Assembly (NCBI GenBank): GCA_030744625.1
Contig: JASLQF010000026.1
Location: forward strand, 1-44,391
Length of the DNA: 44,391 nt
Direction of reading: 5' to 3'
Source: Rhodospirillales bacterium
Lineage (GTDB): Bacteria > Pseudomonadota > Alphaproteobacteria > Rhodospirillales > JASLQF01
Positions within the stretch are counted from its first letter, which is position 1; each line of letters begins with the position of its first letter. Below are positions 33,801 to 41,474 of the stretch, in pieces. The position numbers were made by a program, and so were the translations under genes. Under the pieces are notes generated by a model. It saw only the letters and a list, made by a program, of their open reading frames with translations. It was not told where the DNA came from and made no database searches.

Positions 33801-35654
33801 CTCCAGCCCGAAGTCGTGAACCTTCACGGTGCCGGCGCCTTCGAGCGTGATTTCATAGGGAATTTCGTCGTCGACCTTGAGGCCCATGTGTTCGAGCATG
33901 GGAAGAACGTCGGAGAGTGCGATGGCGGTGTCGGGATGGTAGATCTTGAACAAGACTTCGTTGGGCGCGACGCCGTCGTCCCGGTAAAGGTGCATGCCCA
34001 GCTCGCCGCTCGCCATTGTCCGCTCCACCGTATCGATGTCGGCGAGCGCCTCCTCGGCGTCGAAGCGCTCGCGATAGGCCGCCGGGAAGGCATTCTGGTA
34101 GCGCTGGCACAGCTTTAGGCCGATCTGTTCTCCGTGGGCGGCGGTCAAGGCGTCCTGCAGGTGATCGGTCCACGAACGCGCCGCCTCGACCAAGCGGACT
34201 TCCAGCTCGCCGGCGTCGTAAGGAGGGATTTCGCCGGGCGTGCACGAAACGATGATGTGCAGCCGCGCCAGCGGTGAATCGCCGAGCTGGGCGAAATGGG
34301 CCGCCACCTGGCCGGCGAACGCTTCCTCCAATATCGCCTGCATACGCAGCCGCAAATCGGTGGTGTAACGATCGCGCGGCACGAAGATCAGACAAGAAGT
34401 GAAGCGCTCGAAATCGTCCTGGCGGATGAACAGCGCCACCCTCTGGCGCTCCTGCAGATTGAGGATGCCGAGGCCCGTGTTGAGCAGGTGTTCATCGGAG
34501 ACCTGGAAAAGCTCGTCCCGCGGGAAGGTCTCCAGGATGTTCATCAGGGCCTTGCCGTTGTGGCTCCCGCGCTGGAAGCCGGCACGCTCGAAGACCATAT
34601 TCAGCTTGCGCCGCAGGAGCGGGATGTCGCTGGGGCTGCGGGTGTAGGCGACGGACGTGAAAAGACCGACGAACAGGCGCTGGCCGATCACGTTGCCTTC
34701 ACCGTCGAAGCGCTTGACGCCGATCGTGTCGAGATGCACGGGACGGTGAACCGTGGATCGCATGTTGGACTTGGTCACCATCAGGATGTCGGGTTGACGT
34801 ATGAAGGCGGCGACGTGGGGCGGAATGGTTTCATCGGCGCCATAGTGCTCGAAAATCCTCGTCTTGGAATCGCGCAGGATGCCGAGCGCCGTTTTGGTGT
34901 TGGGCTCGACCCATGAGCGACGGCCTTTGGTCTTGAAATCGTAATCGCGGAACCCGGTGAACGTGAAGTGATCGTCATGAGCCCAGCGCAGGAAGTCCTG
35001 GACCTCATCCACCTCATCGACGGAAAGGTTAGGTGGCGGCGAGTTAAGCTCGTCGATGATGCCGCTCATGCGCCCGCGTATTGATTGCCAGTCCTTGACC
35101 GCGGCACGCACGTCAACGAGGACGGCTTCGACGGCGCCGCGGATTCCGTCCCAGCGGTCATCCGATTGCTCGGTGACCTCGATGCGCATGAACGACTCGC
35201 TTATCGAACCGTCGACTCCGTTGTCCACGATCTCGATCAACCGGCCACGCTTGTCCCGGCGAACCCTGAACATGGGGTGGATGACCAAGTGGACGATTAG
35301 CTCCAGCTTGTTCAGGGCGGCGGTCACCGAATCGACCAGGAACGCCATGTCGTCGGTGACGATTTCGACGATGGTATGCGTTGATTTCCCGCCGTGTTTC
35401 TCGGCCCGTGGGGTATAGACGCGAACCTTTGCCTGGTTGCGCGCCCGGCTCGATGCCAGCTTCCAGTGGCTCGAGGCGGCACCCCACAGATCGGCGGGCT
35501 TGCGCTGCAGGAGGTCCTGTGGCGGAACGTTGGAATAGTAAGTGCGCACGAAACCGGCAGCCGCCAACGCCTTGCGGCCCTTGAGAGACCTGCGTGCCTG
35601 GCGAACAATCTTGTCGATGAGCCCGGCTTGTTGTCTTTCGTCCTTCGCTGGCAT
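30813..35654 (-). CDS. gdhB: NAD-specific glutamate dehydrogenase, large (about 180 kDa) class
   Basis: A 1613-residue protein of the GDH-180 class, catabolically deaminating glutamate to 2-oxoglutarate with NAD+. The first 700 residues form the regulatory ACT-like region (DDMAFLVDSVTAAL, EVVVIRAYCKYLLQAG). The catalytic domain includes GGLRWSDRREDFRTEI near residues 818-833 and VPVGSKGGFVVK near 843-854, with the substrate Lys and Gly-rich loop. The Rossmann part follows (GVGDMSGDVFGNGML), then a long C-terminal helical region to 1613. ATG 35654 has AAGGAG 8 nt upstream. It heads the minus-strand operon with MFS, SIS and SDR genes. The symbol follows Pseudomonas usage. Confidence 0.95.
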   Translation of the reverse strand: MPAKDERQQAGLIDKIVRQARRSLKGRKALAAAGFVRTYYSNVPPQDLLQRKPADLWGAASSHWKLASSRARNQAKVRVYTPRAEKHGGKSTHTIVEIVTDDMAFLVDSVTAALNKLELIVHLVIHPMFRVRRDKRGRLIEIVDNGVDGSISESFMRIEVTEQSDDRWDGIRGAVEAVLVDVRAAVKDWQSIRGRMSGIIDELNSPPPNLSVDEVDEVQDFLRWAHDDHFTFTGFRDYDFKTKGRRSWVEPNTKTALGILRDSKTRIFEHYGADETIPPHVAAFIRQPDILMVTKSNMRSTVHRPVHLDTIGVKRFDGEGNVIGQRLFVGLFTSVAYTRSPSDIPLLRRKLNMVFERAGFQRGSHNGKALMNILETFPRDELFQVSDEHLLNTGLGILNLQERQRVALFIRQDDFERFTSCLIFVPRDRYTTDLRLRMQAILEEAFAGQVAAHFAQLGDSPLARLHIIVSCTPGEIPPYDAGELEVRLVEAARSWTDHLQDALTAAHGEQIGLKLCQRYQNAFPAAYRERFDAEEALADIDTVERTMASGELGMHLYRDDGVAPNEVLFKIYHPDTAIALSDVLPMLEHMGLKVDDEIPYEITLEGAGTVKVHDFGLETRSGAPVKLDGVREIFHDAFSRVWCGEMESDGFNGLVLGAGLSWREVVVIRAYCKYLLQAGITFSQAYMEQTLASNPALTRLIVRYFNSLFDPTLAKDSARRAKSIRRSFIKGLDDVVSADEDRILRRFINMVDCTLRTNFFQSGADGGPKPYVSFKLDSQNIEELPLPKPLREIFVYSPRVEGVHLRFGLVARGGLRWSDRREDFRTEILGLVKAQQVKNAVIVPVGSKGGFVVKRPPAGGDREAIQNEGIACYQTFISGLLDLTDNFKGPRVVPPASVVRRDVDDPYLVVAADKGTATFSDIANGISIDYGFWLGDAFASGGSQGYDHKKMGITARGAWESVKRHFREMGIDTQKEDFTVIGVGDMSGDVFGNGMLLSKHIKLLAAFNHMHIFVDPDPHPAKSFVERKRLFETPRTGWGDYDGKLLSKGGAIFERRAKMLTLSPEIRKRFGIGKERVTPNELMRCLLGAEVDLLWFGGIGTYVKSSNESHVDAGDRSNDAIRVNGSELRCRVMGEGANLGITQLGRIEYGLAGGRLNTDSIDNSAGVDCSDHEVNIKILLDSAVAKKRLGVKSRNTTLAKMTDEVADLVLRDNYLQSQAISNIQAQGSEGLDNQVRLMRALEKEGHLNRAVEFLPDDDTIAERLASKQGLTRPEIAVLMSYSKIWLYDQLLNSDLPDDPSLIGDLVRYFPSLLGNRFGKDIENHRLRREIIATVVTNSMVNRVGATFVHEFAKKTGMEPSAIARAYVIARQVFGLRGLWQEIESLDNKVPAGVQTAMSLTLCNLMEWVILWFLRNGRQPLDIGTHVARYERGVSALASSLNDVVPHHYLNDTKLRAQPYMEHGIPKDLALRVAGMVNLYTGCDIVRLATQRKLTVGAVARLYFAVGARFRLGRLRGAAAGIDSGSHWQQLAVAALIEEIYTHQLDLTSQVLDFAGGAKDAQKAIAIWSGKQQTAIDQAEQLLSELWSTELTDLSMIAVASRQFRSLVASAAPS

Positions 35655-35880
35655 GGACGCGCTCCTTCGCGTAACGTTGTCGGTCGACGCTGCGGTTCGC
35701 GAGGCTAGCAGGTAGAACTTACCGTATGGGTACCATATGTTAGATTCTATCCACTAGATTATTTCCGCGCCATAACAAAGCGCTAGCAACAGCAATCACG
35801 AAATTGACCTGGCAGAGGGTTCCGTGCGATGAAGGGTGCGGAAATGAGGTTTGCCGAGTCGCTATCCGGAGGGTCTGACC
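35655..35880. other. Divergent intergenic region upstream of the glutamate dehydrogenase gene
   Basis: A 226-nt stretch between the dehydrogenase (minus) and a small membrane-protein gene (plus). Its centre is A/T-rich and holds a short palindrome listed separately. A Shine-Dalgarno for the plus gene (GGAGGG, 35868-35873) sits at its right end. I could not fix the promoters. Confidence 0.5.
35725..35737. promoter_or_regulatory. Short palindrome, possible operator
   Basis: TATGG (35725-35729) and CCATA (35733-35737) form a 5-bp inverted repeat around GTA in the A/T-rich part of the divergent region. It could be a regulator site for the glutamate dehydrogenase operon. It is short, so chance is possible. 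Confidence 0.25.
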
Positions 35881-36255
35881 GTGCCCGTTCGCAATTCCCC
35901 CCGCGAGGAATCCACCTCCTCGACCATTAAGTCCGAATGGCTGTTCACGCGGCTGCCCGAGTGGGTCGTCGATTCCCTGACCTCGCGGCAGAAGGTAGCC
36001 ATCGATAGCGCCGTCGGCACCCGGTCGTGGAGCCGGCCGCCCATCAATATACGGTTCAGCGTGCCGTTCCTGACACGGCGCTACTACATCACCGTCGTCA
36101 GTGGCGAGGAAAAGCGCACGCCGAAGCGCTTGGCCGAGGAACGCGACGAATATCCCCTGCGAACCCTGGCCAACGCGTTTTTTTTCGTGGGCGTTTTGAC
36201 CGCCGCCTATGTGGTGGCGCTGATCGGGCTTGGCGTCTATAACTTTATATTCTAA
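35881..36255 (+). CDS. Small protein with one C-terminal transmembrane helix, unknown function
   Basis: A 124-residue protein. The N-terminal 95 residues are soluble and basic-acidic mixed, with INIRFSVPFLTRRYYITVV and a run of charged residues, and the last 27 or so form one hydrophobic segment ending at the C-terminus (FFFVGVLTAAYVVALIGLGVY). This suggests a tail-anchored inner-membrane protein with its N-terminus in the cytoplasm. I do not recognise a named family. GTG 35881 is chosen because GGAGGG lies 7 nt upstream; a TTG at 35851 is in frame but unsupported. An intrinsic terminator follows 5 nt after the stop. Confidence 0.75.
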   Translation: MPVRNSPREESTSSTIKSEWLFTRLPEWVVDSLTSRQKVAIDSAVGTRSWSRPPINIRFSVPFLTRRYYITVVSGEEKRTPKRLAEERDEYPLRTLANAFFFVGVLTAAYVVALIGLGVYNFIF

Positions 36256-36260
36256 TTTTA

Positions 36261-36285
36261 AACCATTCGGATGGTTCGGTTTTTT
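36261..36285 (+). terminator. Intrinsic terminator
   Basis: AACCAT (36261-36266) pairs with ATGGTT (36271-36276) over a 4-nt loop. CGG and six T residues (36280-36285) follow. It ends the single-gene transcript of the small membrane protein. Confidence 0.6.
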
Positions 36286-36378
36286 CTTGGCCGAACAACG
36301 CGCTCCTGCTACTTTTCCTTCACTTATTCCCTCCGCGGTCGCATCGAGGGAGGGGAGGCCCGGTATTTGGAGGTGGTA

Positions 36379-36867
36379 ATGACGAGGCTTTGGCGCCCCA
36401 TTCTGGCCGTTCTCGCGGCGGCGGCCCTTTCGGCGTGCGCCTATAGCGAGGGTGTCTATATCTACAACGTATGCCTCGAGGATTTCTCCGAGCACGCCAA
36501 GGGCGTTGACTGGTCCGAGGCGAGGATCGTCGAAGTTGATATCGTCGGTGGCGGCGAGTTCAGCCCTTCCTACGTCAAGTTCAAGCAGAATGAGCCCCAG
36601 ATTCTCCGCATCACGAACACCGAGAACAGGCTGCGCCTTTTCCGGGCCCCTAAGTTCTTCCGCTCGATCGCCATCGGCAAGGTGACCGTGGGCGACCGGG
36701 AGTACACGGAAAGGTGCCTCGCGGCCATCAACGTGCCGCCGGGGGCCGTGGCGGAAATCCACATGGTGCCCATCGATCAGGGGAAGTACGATTTCGACGA
36801 CGATCCCACGCTTGTCTCGATCCTGTACCCGTTCGAGCAGAATTTCGGGTTCGCCGTCATTAATTAG
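36379..36867 (+). CDS. Lipoprotein with a cupredoxin-like domain, unknown function
   Basis: A 162-residue precursor. An N-terminal Arg and a hydrophobic stretch lead to the lipobox LSAC, with lipidated Cys20, giving an exported lipoprotein of 143 residues. The rest reads like a beta-rich domain: EARIVEVDIVGGGEFSPSYVKFKQNEPQILRITN resembles the opening of a plastocyanin/cupredoxin fold, but I do not see a complete His-Cys-His-Met copper set. ATG 36379 is preferred because GGAGGTGG (36369-36376) lies just before it and the lipobox then has the right distance. The open frame reaches upstream to 36271, which would bury the signal. It probably acts in the periplasm or at a membrane surface; its partner is unknown. 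Confidence 0.7.
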   Translation: MTRLWRPILAVLAAAALSACAYSEGVYIYNVCLEDFSEHAKGVDWSEARIVEVDIVGGGEFSPSYVKFKQNEPQILRITNTENRLRLFRAPKFFRSIAIGKVTVGDREYTERCLAAINVPPGAVAEIHMVPIDQGKYDFDDDPTLVSILYPFEQNFGFAVIN

Positions 36868-37002
36868 CAAGAATCCGGCTTCCGTATTTGAATCCGACGA
36901 CCAACCCGTCGTGGTGGGGCGGGCGCAGGCGGCGGCGCGTCCGGGCATTACCCCCGGGGTGCTTGCGGTGAACCGGTCATTCGAACTGAAAGCGAGCGAA
37001 CC

Positions 37003-38043
37003 ATGGCGAAAAGACAGCTCGGAACCGACAGCGACCTCAAGATCGACGGCTTCAAGCTGAAGCGGGGACGGCGCCAACGCAACCGCATCCGCACCCTCGA
37101 ACTGGCCGACGGCAGTCATGTCGAGATCCCCGTGATGGTCGTGCGCGGCGCCCGGCCGGGGCCCGTTTTCTACCTCGGCGCCTCCATCCATGGGGACGAG
37201 ATCAACGGTGTCGAGATCGTCTCCCGTTTCGTCAACGAGATCGACATCAAGAAGCTCAGCGGCACCATCCTCGCCGTCCCCGTGCAGAACCCCATGGCCT
37301 ATCAGGTGCAGCACCGCTATTTCATCGGCCACCTGATCAAATCCCCCCTCGACCAGAGCCCGGCCGATCCCTGGGCCAGCTTCCCCGGAGACGCCAACGG
37401 CAACATCGCCGAGCGCATCGCCGCCACCCTCGACAGCCTGATGGTCCGCGCCGACTACATGATCGACATCCACACGCCGACCACCGGCGGCAAATACGCG
37501 CCGTTCGCCTTCCTGCCACCGACGCGCTGCGGAAGGATCGTCGAGAAATCCGAAGCCATGGCAATGGCTTTCGGCGCTGACTTCATCCTGGCTACCAACG
37601 AAGGCGTCTATGTGCAAGACAAGGCTCCGCACACGGTCACCGCCAACCGCAAGAAGGTCGGCCTCGGCCTCGAGCTTGGCGAGGGCGGCAAGATCGAGCC
37701 CGACATGATCGAGCGCGGCGTGCGCGGCCTCTACAACGTCTTCCGCCACGTCGGCATGTTGCCGGGCGAGACGGAGACCTTCGGACGGCGCATGGTCATC
37801 ACCGACATGCCGGTGGTGCGCGCCACCCGGGGCGGTCTTCACCACCGCCACGTGGAACTCAACCAGGACCTCAGGAAAGGCGACCTCATCGCCTCCATCG
37901 TCGACGTCTTCGGCAGGGTGGTCGAGGAGATCCGCAGCCCGCGCGCCGGGCCCGTGGTGCGCATCGCCACCTTTCCCATCGTCGGCGAGGGGGAGCGCGT
38001 GGTGCAACTCGGCAAGGAACGGAAAACCAGGAAAAAAAGATAG
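37003..38043 (+). CDS. Succinylglutamate desuccinylase/aspartoacylase family zinc hydrolase
   Basis: A 346-residue M14-like metallohydrolase. ASIHGDEINGVEI provides the zinc His and Glu (H-x2-E), YMIDIHTPTTGG the third zinc ligand His, and LGLELGEGGKIE the catalytic Glu. The C-terminal part (about 270-340) is the beta-barrel extension common in this family. Members remove acyl groups from N-acylated amino acids such as succinylglutamate, acetylaspartate or N-acetyl-diaminobutyrate. The substrate here is unknown. It is followed after 33 nt by an M20 deacylase with a strong Shine-Dalgarno, so the two probably act in the same catabolic route. Confidence 0.83.
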   Translation: MAKRQLGTDSDLKIDGFKLKRGRRQRNRIRTLELADGSHVEIPVMVVRGARPGPVFYLGASIHGDEINGVEIVSRFVNEIDIKKLSGTILAVPVQNPMAYQVQHRYFIGHLIKSPLDQSPADPWASFPGDANGNIAERIAATLDSLMVRADYMIDIHTPTTGGKYAPFAFLPPTRCGRIVEKSEAMAMAFGADFILATNEGVYVQDKAPHTVTANRKKVGLGLELGEGGKIEPDMIERGVRGLYNVFRHVGMLPGETETFGRRMVITDMPVVRATRGGLHHRHVELNQDLRKGDLIASIVDVFGRVVEEIRSPRAGPVVRIATFPIVGEGERVVQLGKERKTRKKR

Positions 38044-38076
38044 CCGGCGCGCCCTGTGCCGCATTGGAGGAGTGCC

Positions 38077-39339
38077 ATGACTGTATCGTCCGCGCGCCAG
38101 GCCTTTCTGGCGCGGGTCAAGGAAAACCGCCAGCGCAATATCGATCTGTGCGGCGAGCTGGTCGCCATCGGCAGCGAGAACCCGCCCGGCGACACCGGCC
38201 CTCTGGCCGACGCCATCGCCGCCATGCTCGCCGAGGTGCCCGACGTCACCGTCGAGCGCATCGTCGCCAAGGAGCCGGCGGTGAACCTGGTGGCGCGCCT
38301 GGCCGGCGGGCGGCCCGGGCGTCGCCTCGTCTTCAACGGCCACCTCGACACCTTTCCCGTGGGCGACGCCGGATTGTGGACCATGCCGCCGCTGGGCGGG
38401 GAGGTTCGCGACGGACGCATGTACGGCCGCGGCGTCTCGGACATGAAGGCCGGCGTCGCGGCGGCGCTTCTCACCGTCATCCTGCTCGCCGACTTCCGCG
38501 AGCACCTCTGCGGCGAGGCCGTCCTCACCTTTGTCGGCGACGAGGAGACGGGAGGCAAGTGGGGAACCCAATACCTGCTCGACAACGTGCCCGCCGCCTC
38601 GGGCGACGCCATGATCAACGGCGACGCCGGTTCGCCCTCGGTCATGCGCTTCGGCGAGAAGGGACAGATGTGGATCGAGGTGACGGCGAAAGGCCTTTCC
38701 AACCACGCGGCGCACGTGCACCTCGGCGTCAACGCCATCGAGCGCCTGACGGCGGCCTTGGGCGGGCTCGCCGCCCTGCGCGCCATGGACTGCCCGATCC
38801 CCGAAGACATCCGCGCCGCCATCGTCGCCGCCAAGCCCGTTTCCGAGGAAATCTCCGGCGCCGGCGAGGCCGAGACCTTGCAGGGGGTGACCCTCAGCCT
38901 CGGCGTCATCGAGGGCGGCTCGTCTGTCAACATCATCCCCGATCATGCCCGCGCCCTTTGCGACATCCGATTTCCGCCGGGCCTGACGGTGGAGGGCATG
39001 ACCCAGGCGGTGGCCGACATCCTGGCCACCCACGAGGGCGTCGGTTTCGAAGTGCTGGCGTCGACCGATTCCTACTGGAGCGACCCGGCCGACGAGATTT
39101 TCCGCCTGGCCGCCGCCAACAGCAAGGATGTGCTGGGACACGAAGCCGCGTCCAACATGCGCGTCGGCATGTCGGACGCCCGCTTCTACCGCCAGCGCGG
39201 CATCCCGACGCTCGGCTACGGCGCCGCCCCCCACAACATGGGCGGACCCGACGAATACATCACCCTCGACGACCTTTACGCCGTCTTCCACGTGCACGCC
39301 ATGACGGCGTTCGATTACCTGGCGAAGGCCGGGGACTGA
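38077..39339 (+). CDS. M20-family peptidase/deacylase (ArgE/DapE-like)
   Basis: A 420-residue co-catalytic zinc hydrolase. FNGHLDTFP has the first zinc His and the catalytic Asp, GRGVSDMKAG the bridging Asp, VGDEETGG the catalytic Glu and the next zinc Glu, and APHNMGGPDEYI the C-terminal zinc His. The lid domain occupies about residues 180-300. Relatives include acetylornithine deacetylase, succinyl-diaminopimelate desuccinylase and carboxypeptidase G2. ATG 38077 is chosen because GGAGGAG lies 4 nt upstream; GTG 38056 is in frame but lacks a site. It ends 5 nt before the convergent amidohydrolase stop. Confidence 0.85.
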   Translation: MTVSSARQAFLARVKENRQRNIDLCGELVAIGSENPPGDTGPLADAIAAMLAEVPDVTVERIVAKEPAVNLVARLAGGRPGRRLVFNGHLDTFPVGDAGLWTMPPLGGEVRDGRMYGRGVSDMKAGVAAALLTVILLADFREHLCGEAVLTFVGDEETGGKWGTQYLLDNVPAASGDAMINGDAGSPSVMRFGEKGQMWIEVTAKGLSNHAAHVHLGVNAIERLTAALGGLAALRAMDCPIPEDIRAAIVAAKPVSEEISGAGEAETLQGVTLSLGVIEGGSSVNIIPDHARALCDIRFPPGLTVEGMTQAVADILATHEGVGFEVLASTDSYWSDPADEIFRLAAANSKDVLGHEAASNMRVGMSDARFYRQRGIPTLGYGAAPHNMGGPDEYITLDDLYAVFHVHAMTAFDYLAKAGD

Positions 39340-39344
39340 GAACA

Positions 39345-41033
39345 CTAGCCTCCGTCCTCTCTTTCGTGGACGATCCTGCCGCCAACCATGGTGAGGTCGG
39401 CGGTGATGTCCTTCAGGGCGTCTTCGTCGCAGGTCAGCGGATCGTCCGACAACACGGCAAGGTCGGCGAGCTTGCCGGGCTCCAGCGACCCCTTCTCGTT
39501 TTGCTCGAGGCTGAGGGCGGCGCCGCCCATGGTGGCGGCGCGGAGGGCCTCGGCGCGGGCGATCGCCTGGGCGGGCGCGATGGCGCCGTCGATCTGCCTG
39601 TTGTAGCGCGCGACGCAATGCCAGATGGGATGGAACATGGAGACCGGCACGTTGTCGGTGGCCAGCCCGAAGGGCACGCCGGCGTCGATCAGGGAGCGCA
39701 GCGGCACCACGTCGTTTTCGGCGCCCTCTCCGGCCTCGTCGCGGCGCAGGTGGCCCTCCTTGAAAATATGGCGGTTGGTATGGGTGGTGAGCACCAGGCC
39801 CATCTCCGCGATGGCCTCGATGTCGGCCGGGCGGAGCACCGCGATGTGGCCGAAGACCCAGCCCCGGCCGGCCAGCGGGATCTCGGCGTTTACCTCCTTG
39901 TAGAGTTCCAGCACGTCGGGCCAGATGGCGTTGACGCGGATGTCGTTCCTCGCCGCCTCGAGAAGCAGTTCCTTGACCTGCCGGCGCTCCAGGCTTGAAT
40001 CGTAGTTGAACCCCCCCCACCCGGTATAGGGGCTGGCCTGGGCGCGCAGTGCGTTGTCGATGTTGGTGCTGATCTCGGTATAGATGCCGCCCATGCGAAG
40101 ACGGTCGTCGCCGAGGCCGCGCCCGGCCAGCCACGCCGCCCACCTCGGCATCAGGGTGGCCAAGGGGACGCCGTCGACGGCGTCCCACGCCGGGCTGAAC
40201 ACCAGGTTGCAGCGCATGGTCAGCTCGCCCCGCTCCCACAGGGTCTTGTAGGCCGCCAACACCTCGGCGGCGATGCCGTGCTCCTCGTAGATGCTGGTGG
40301 TGCCGGCGGCGTGGTAGGCGCGCATGGAGGCCTTCAGGCCGCGCACCCGGTCTTCGTGAACGAAACCGCCGCTGGCGCGCATGAGGGTGAGCTCGACGAT
40401 GGGAATATAGGTGTTCTCGACGAAGACGCCGGTGGGCTCTCCCGACGCATCCCTTTCGATCTTCACCGTCGGGCTGGGATCGGGCGTGGCGCGGGTGATA
40501 CCGGCGACGTCCAGCGCCCGCGAGTTGGCAATCGACACCAGGGGCAGCGTGTGGCGCCAGAAGCCCCAGATAGGGCGGATGTAGACCGGGTTGTCGGGGG
40601 CCACGCCATCCAGGTCCCAACGGTTGGGGAAGCGCTTCTCGGCAAGGATGTCGGGGACGTCCCAGTAATAGGGCGGGTCGCCCACCGGCATGGTGACGAT
40701 CCATTCGCCGGGCGCCGCCCGGGCGGCCAGGGCCTCGATGCGGGCCAGCACGTCGTCGATGGAGCGCGCCCCCTCGAGCGAGGGGTAGACGTCCTTGAGC
40801 CCCTCGCGGTCCATGTGGGCGTGGCCGTCGACGAGGCCCGGCACCACCGCCTTGCCGCCGGCATCGATGATGCGCGTGGCGGCGCCGGCCAGGGCGTCCA
40901 TGTCCGCGTCGGCGCCGACGGCGAGGATGCGCTCGCCCCGGACGGCGACGGCGCCGGCCACGGTGAAATCGTCATCGACGGTGATCACACGGGCGTTGCG
41001 GAGAATCAGGTCGGCGCCCAGGTCGTCAGTCAT
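39345..41033 (-). CDS. Amidohydrolase_3 family protein (YtcJ-like)
   Basis: A 562-residue protein. ADLILRNARVITVDDDF begins the composite beta domain, VVPGLVDGHAHMD gives the metal His-x-His, and SIYEEHG and GIYTEIS are typical of the YtcJ barrel. THTNRHIFKEGH and FGLATDNVP supply later metal and catalytic residues, and the C-terminus closes the beta domain (LEPGKLADLAVL). Members hydrolyse amide or formamide bonds, and substrates are often unknown. It is convergent with the M20 gene, and its upstream region is shared with a metF-like gene. The neighbourhood of two deacylases suggests amide or N-acyl compound breakdown. Confidence 0.82.
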   Translation of the reverse strand: MTDDLGADLILRNARVITVDDDFTVAGAVAVRGERILAVGADADMDALAGAATRIIDAGGKAVVPGLVDGHAHMDREGLKDVYPSLEGARSIDDVLARIEALAARAAPGEWIVTMPVGDPPYYWDVPDILAEKRFPNRWDLDGVAPDNPVYIRPIWGFWRHTLPLVSIANSRALDVAGITRATPDPSPTVKIERDASGEPTGVFVENTYIPIVELTLMRASGGFVHEDRVRGLKASMRAYHAAGTTSIYEEHGIAAEVLAAYKTLWERGELTMRCNLVFSPAWDAVDGVPLATLMPRWAAWLAGRGLGDDRLRMGGIYTEISTNIDNALRAQASPYTGWGGFNYDSSLERRQVKELLLEAARNDIRVNAIWPDVLELYKEVNAEIPLAGRGWVFGHIAVLRPADIEAIAEMGLVLTTHTNRHIFKEGHLRRDEAGEGAENDVVPLRSLIDAGVPFGLATDNVPVSMFHPIWHCVARYNRQIDGAIAPAQAIARAEALRAATMGGAALSLEQNEKGSLEPGKLADLAVLSDDPLTCDEDALKDITADLTMVGGRIVHEREDGG

Positions 41034-41474
41034 TGGCGTCCCCTGCGTTGGTGGCGGGCGGCCAGTATAGCCGACGCAACGCCAAGCCGTTCACGCTCCC
41101 GTGGCCGGCCATTTCGAATGCTGACATATTGTCATCATTTGTCATCATGCGGCCCGTTGGCGCCGGCGCGGCGCGGCCGCGGGGACGGAACGCCTCCCGG
41201 CGCCGGGACGGGGGCCTGTCGCCGGGGGAAAAGGACCTTTCGCGGGTGGCGGGCATGATGGTTTTTGCTGCTTTCGGGAAAAACGGGAAAGAGGACCACG
41301 GAGCGCGGGGAAAGTCAAGAACAAAAAGGGAACAATCGCGGAAATGCCACGCAATATGGCCGCCTTGATGCGCCGCGCGGGGGTGCCGTTCGGGCGCCCA
41401 TTCTCGGCTCGTCCGGCGACGCGGTTTACGATAGTGTCGGCGCGGACGACACGGAAACTTTCGGGGACACGGAA
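41034..41474. other. Divergent intergenic region (441 nt) between amidohydrolase and metF-like genes
   Basis: No gene is supported here. A short frame from about 41147 is basic and without features, and an open frame extends upstream of the metF-like gene but has no domain. The left third contains a tandem 10-bp repeat with an overlapping palindrome (41122-41148, listed separately). The rest is GC-rich and shows nothing that I could identify, with no convincing promoter or terminator. Confidence 0.5.
41122..41148. repeat. Tandem 10-bp repeat with overlapping palindrome, candidate operator
   Basis: TTGTCATCAT occurs twice head to tail at 41129-41138 and 41139-41148. Just before and overlapping it, TGACA-TAT-TGTCA (41122-41134) is a 5-bp inverted repeat. 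The TGTCA core therefore appears three times, twice in one orientation and once inverted, as in clustered sites for a dimeric regulator. It lies in the shared upstream region of the amidohydrolase and metF-like genes. Confidence 0.45.

Noticed and set aside
35740..40704. A 1654-codon open frame on the minus strand
   Set aside because: It runs antisense to four well-supported genes (small membrane protein, lipoprotein, desuccinylase-family, M20) and out of frame with the amidohydrolase. Its translation is Gly/Arg/Asp/Val-rich with no domain. High GC leaves few stops on the opposite strand.
41147..41368. A possible 73-residue basic protein upstream of metF
   Set aside because: Composition is Arg/Gly-rich without a recognisable domain, there is no Shine-Dalgarno, and the start lies in the repeat element.
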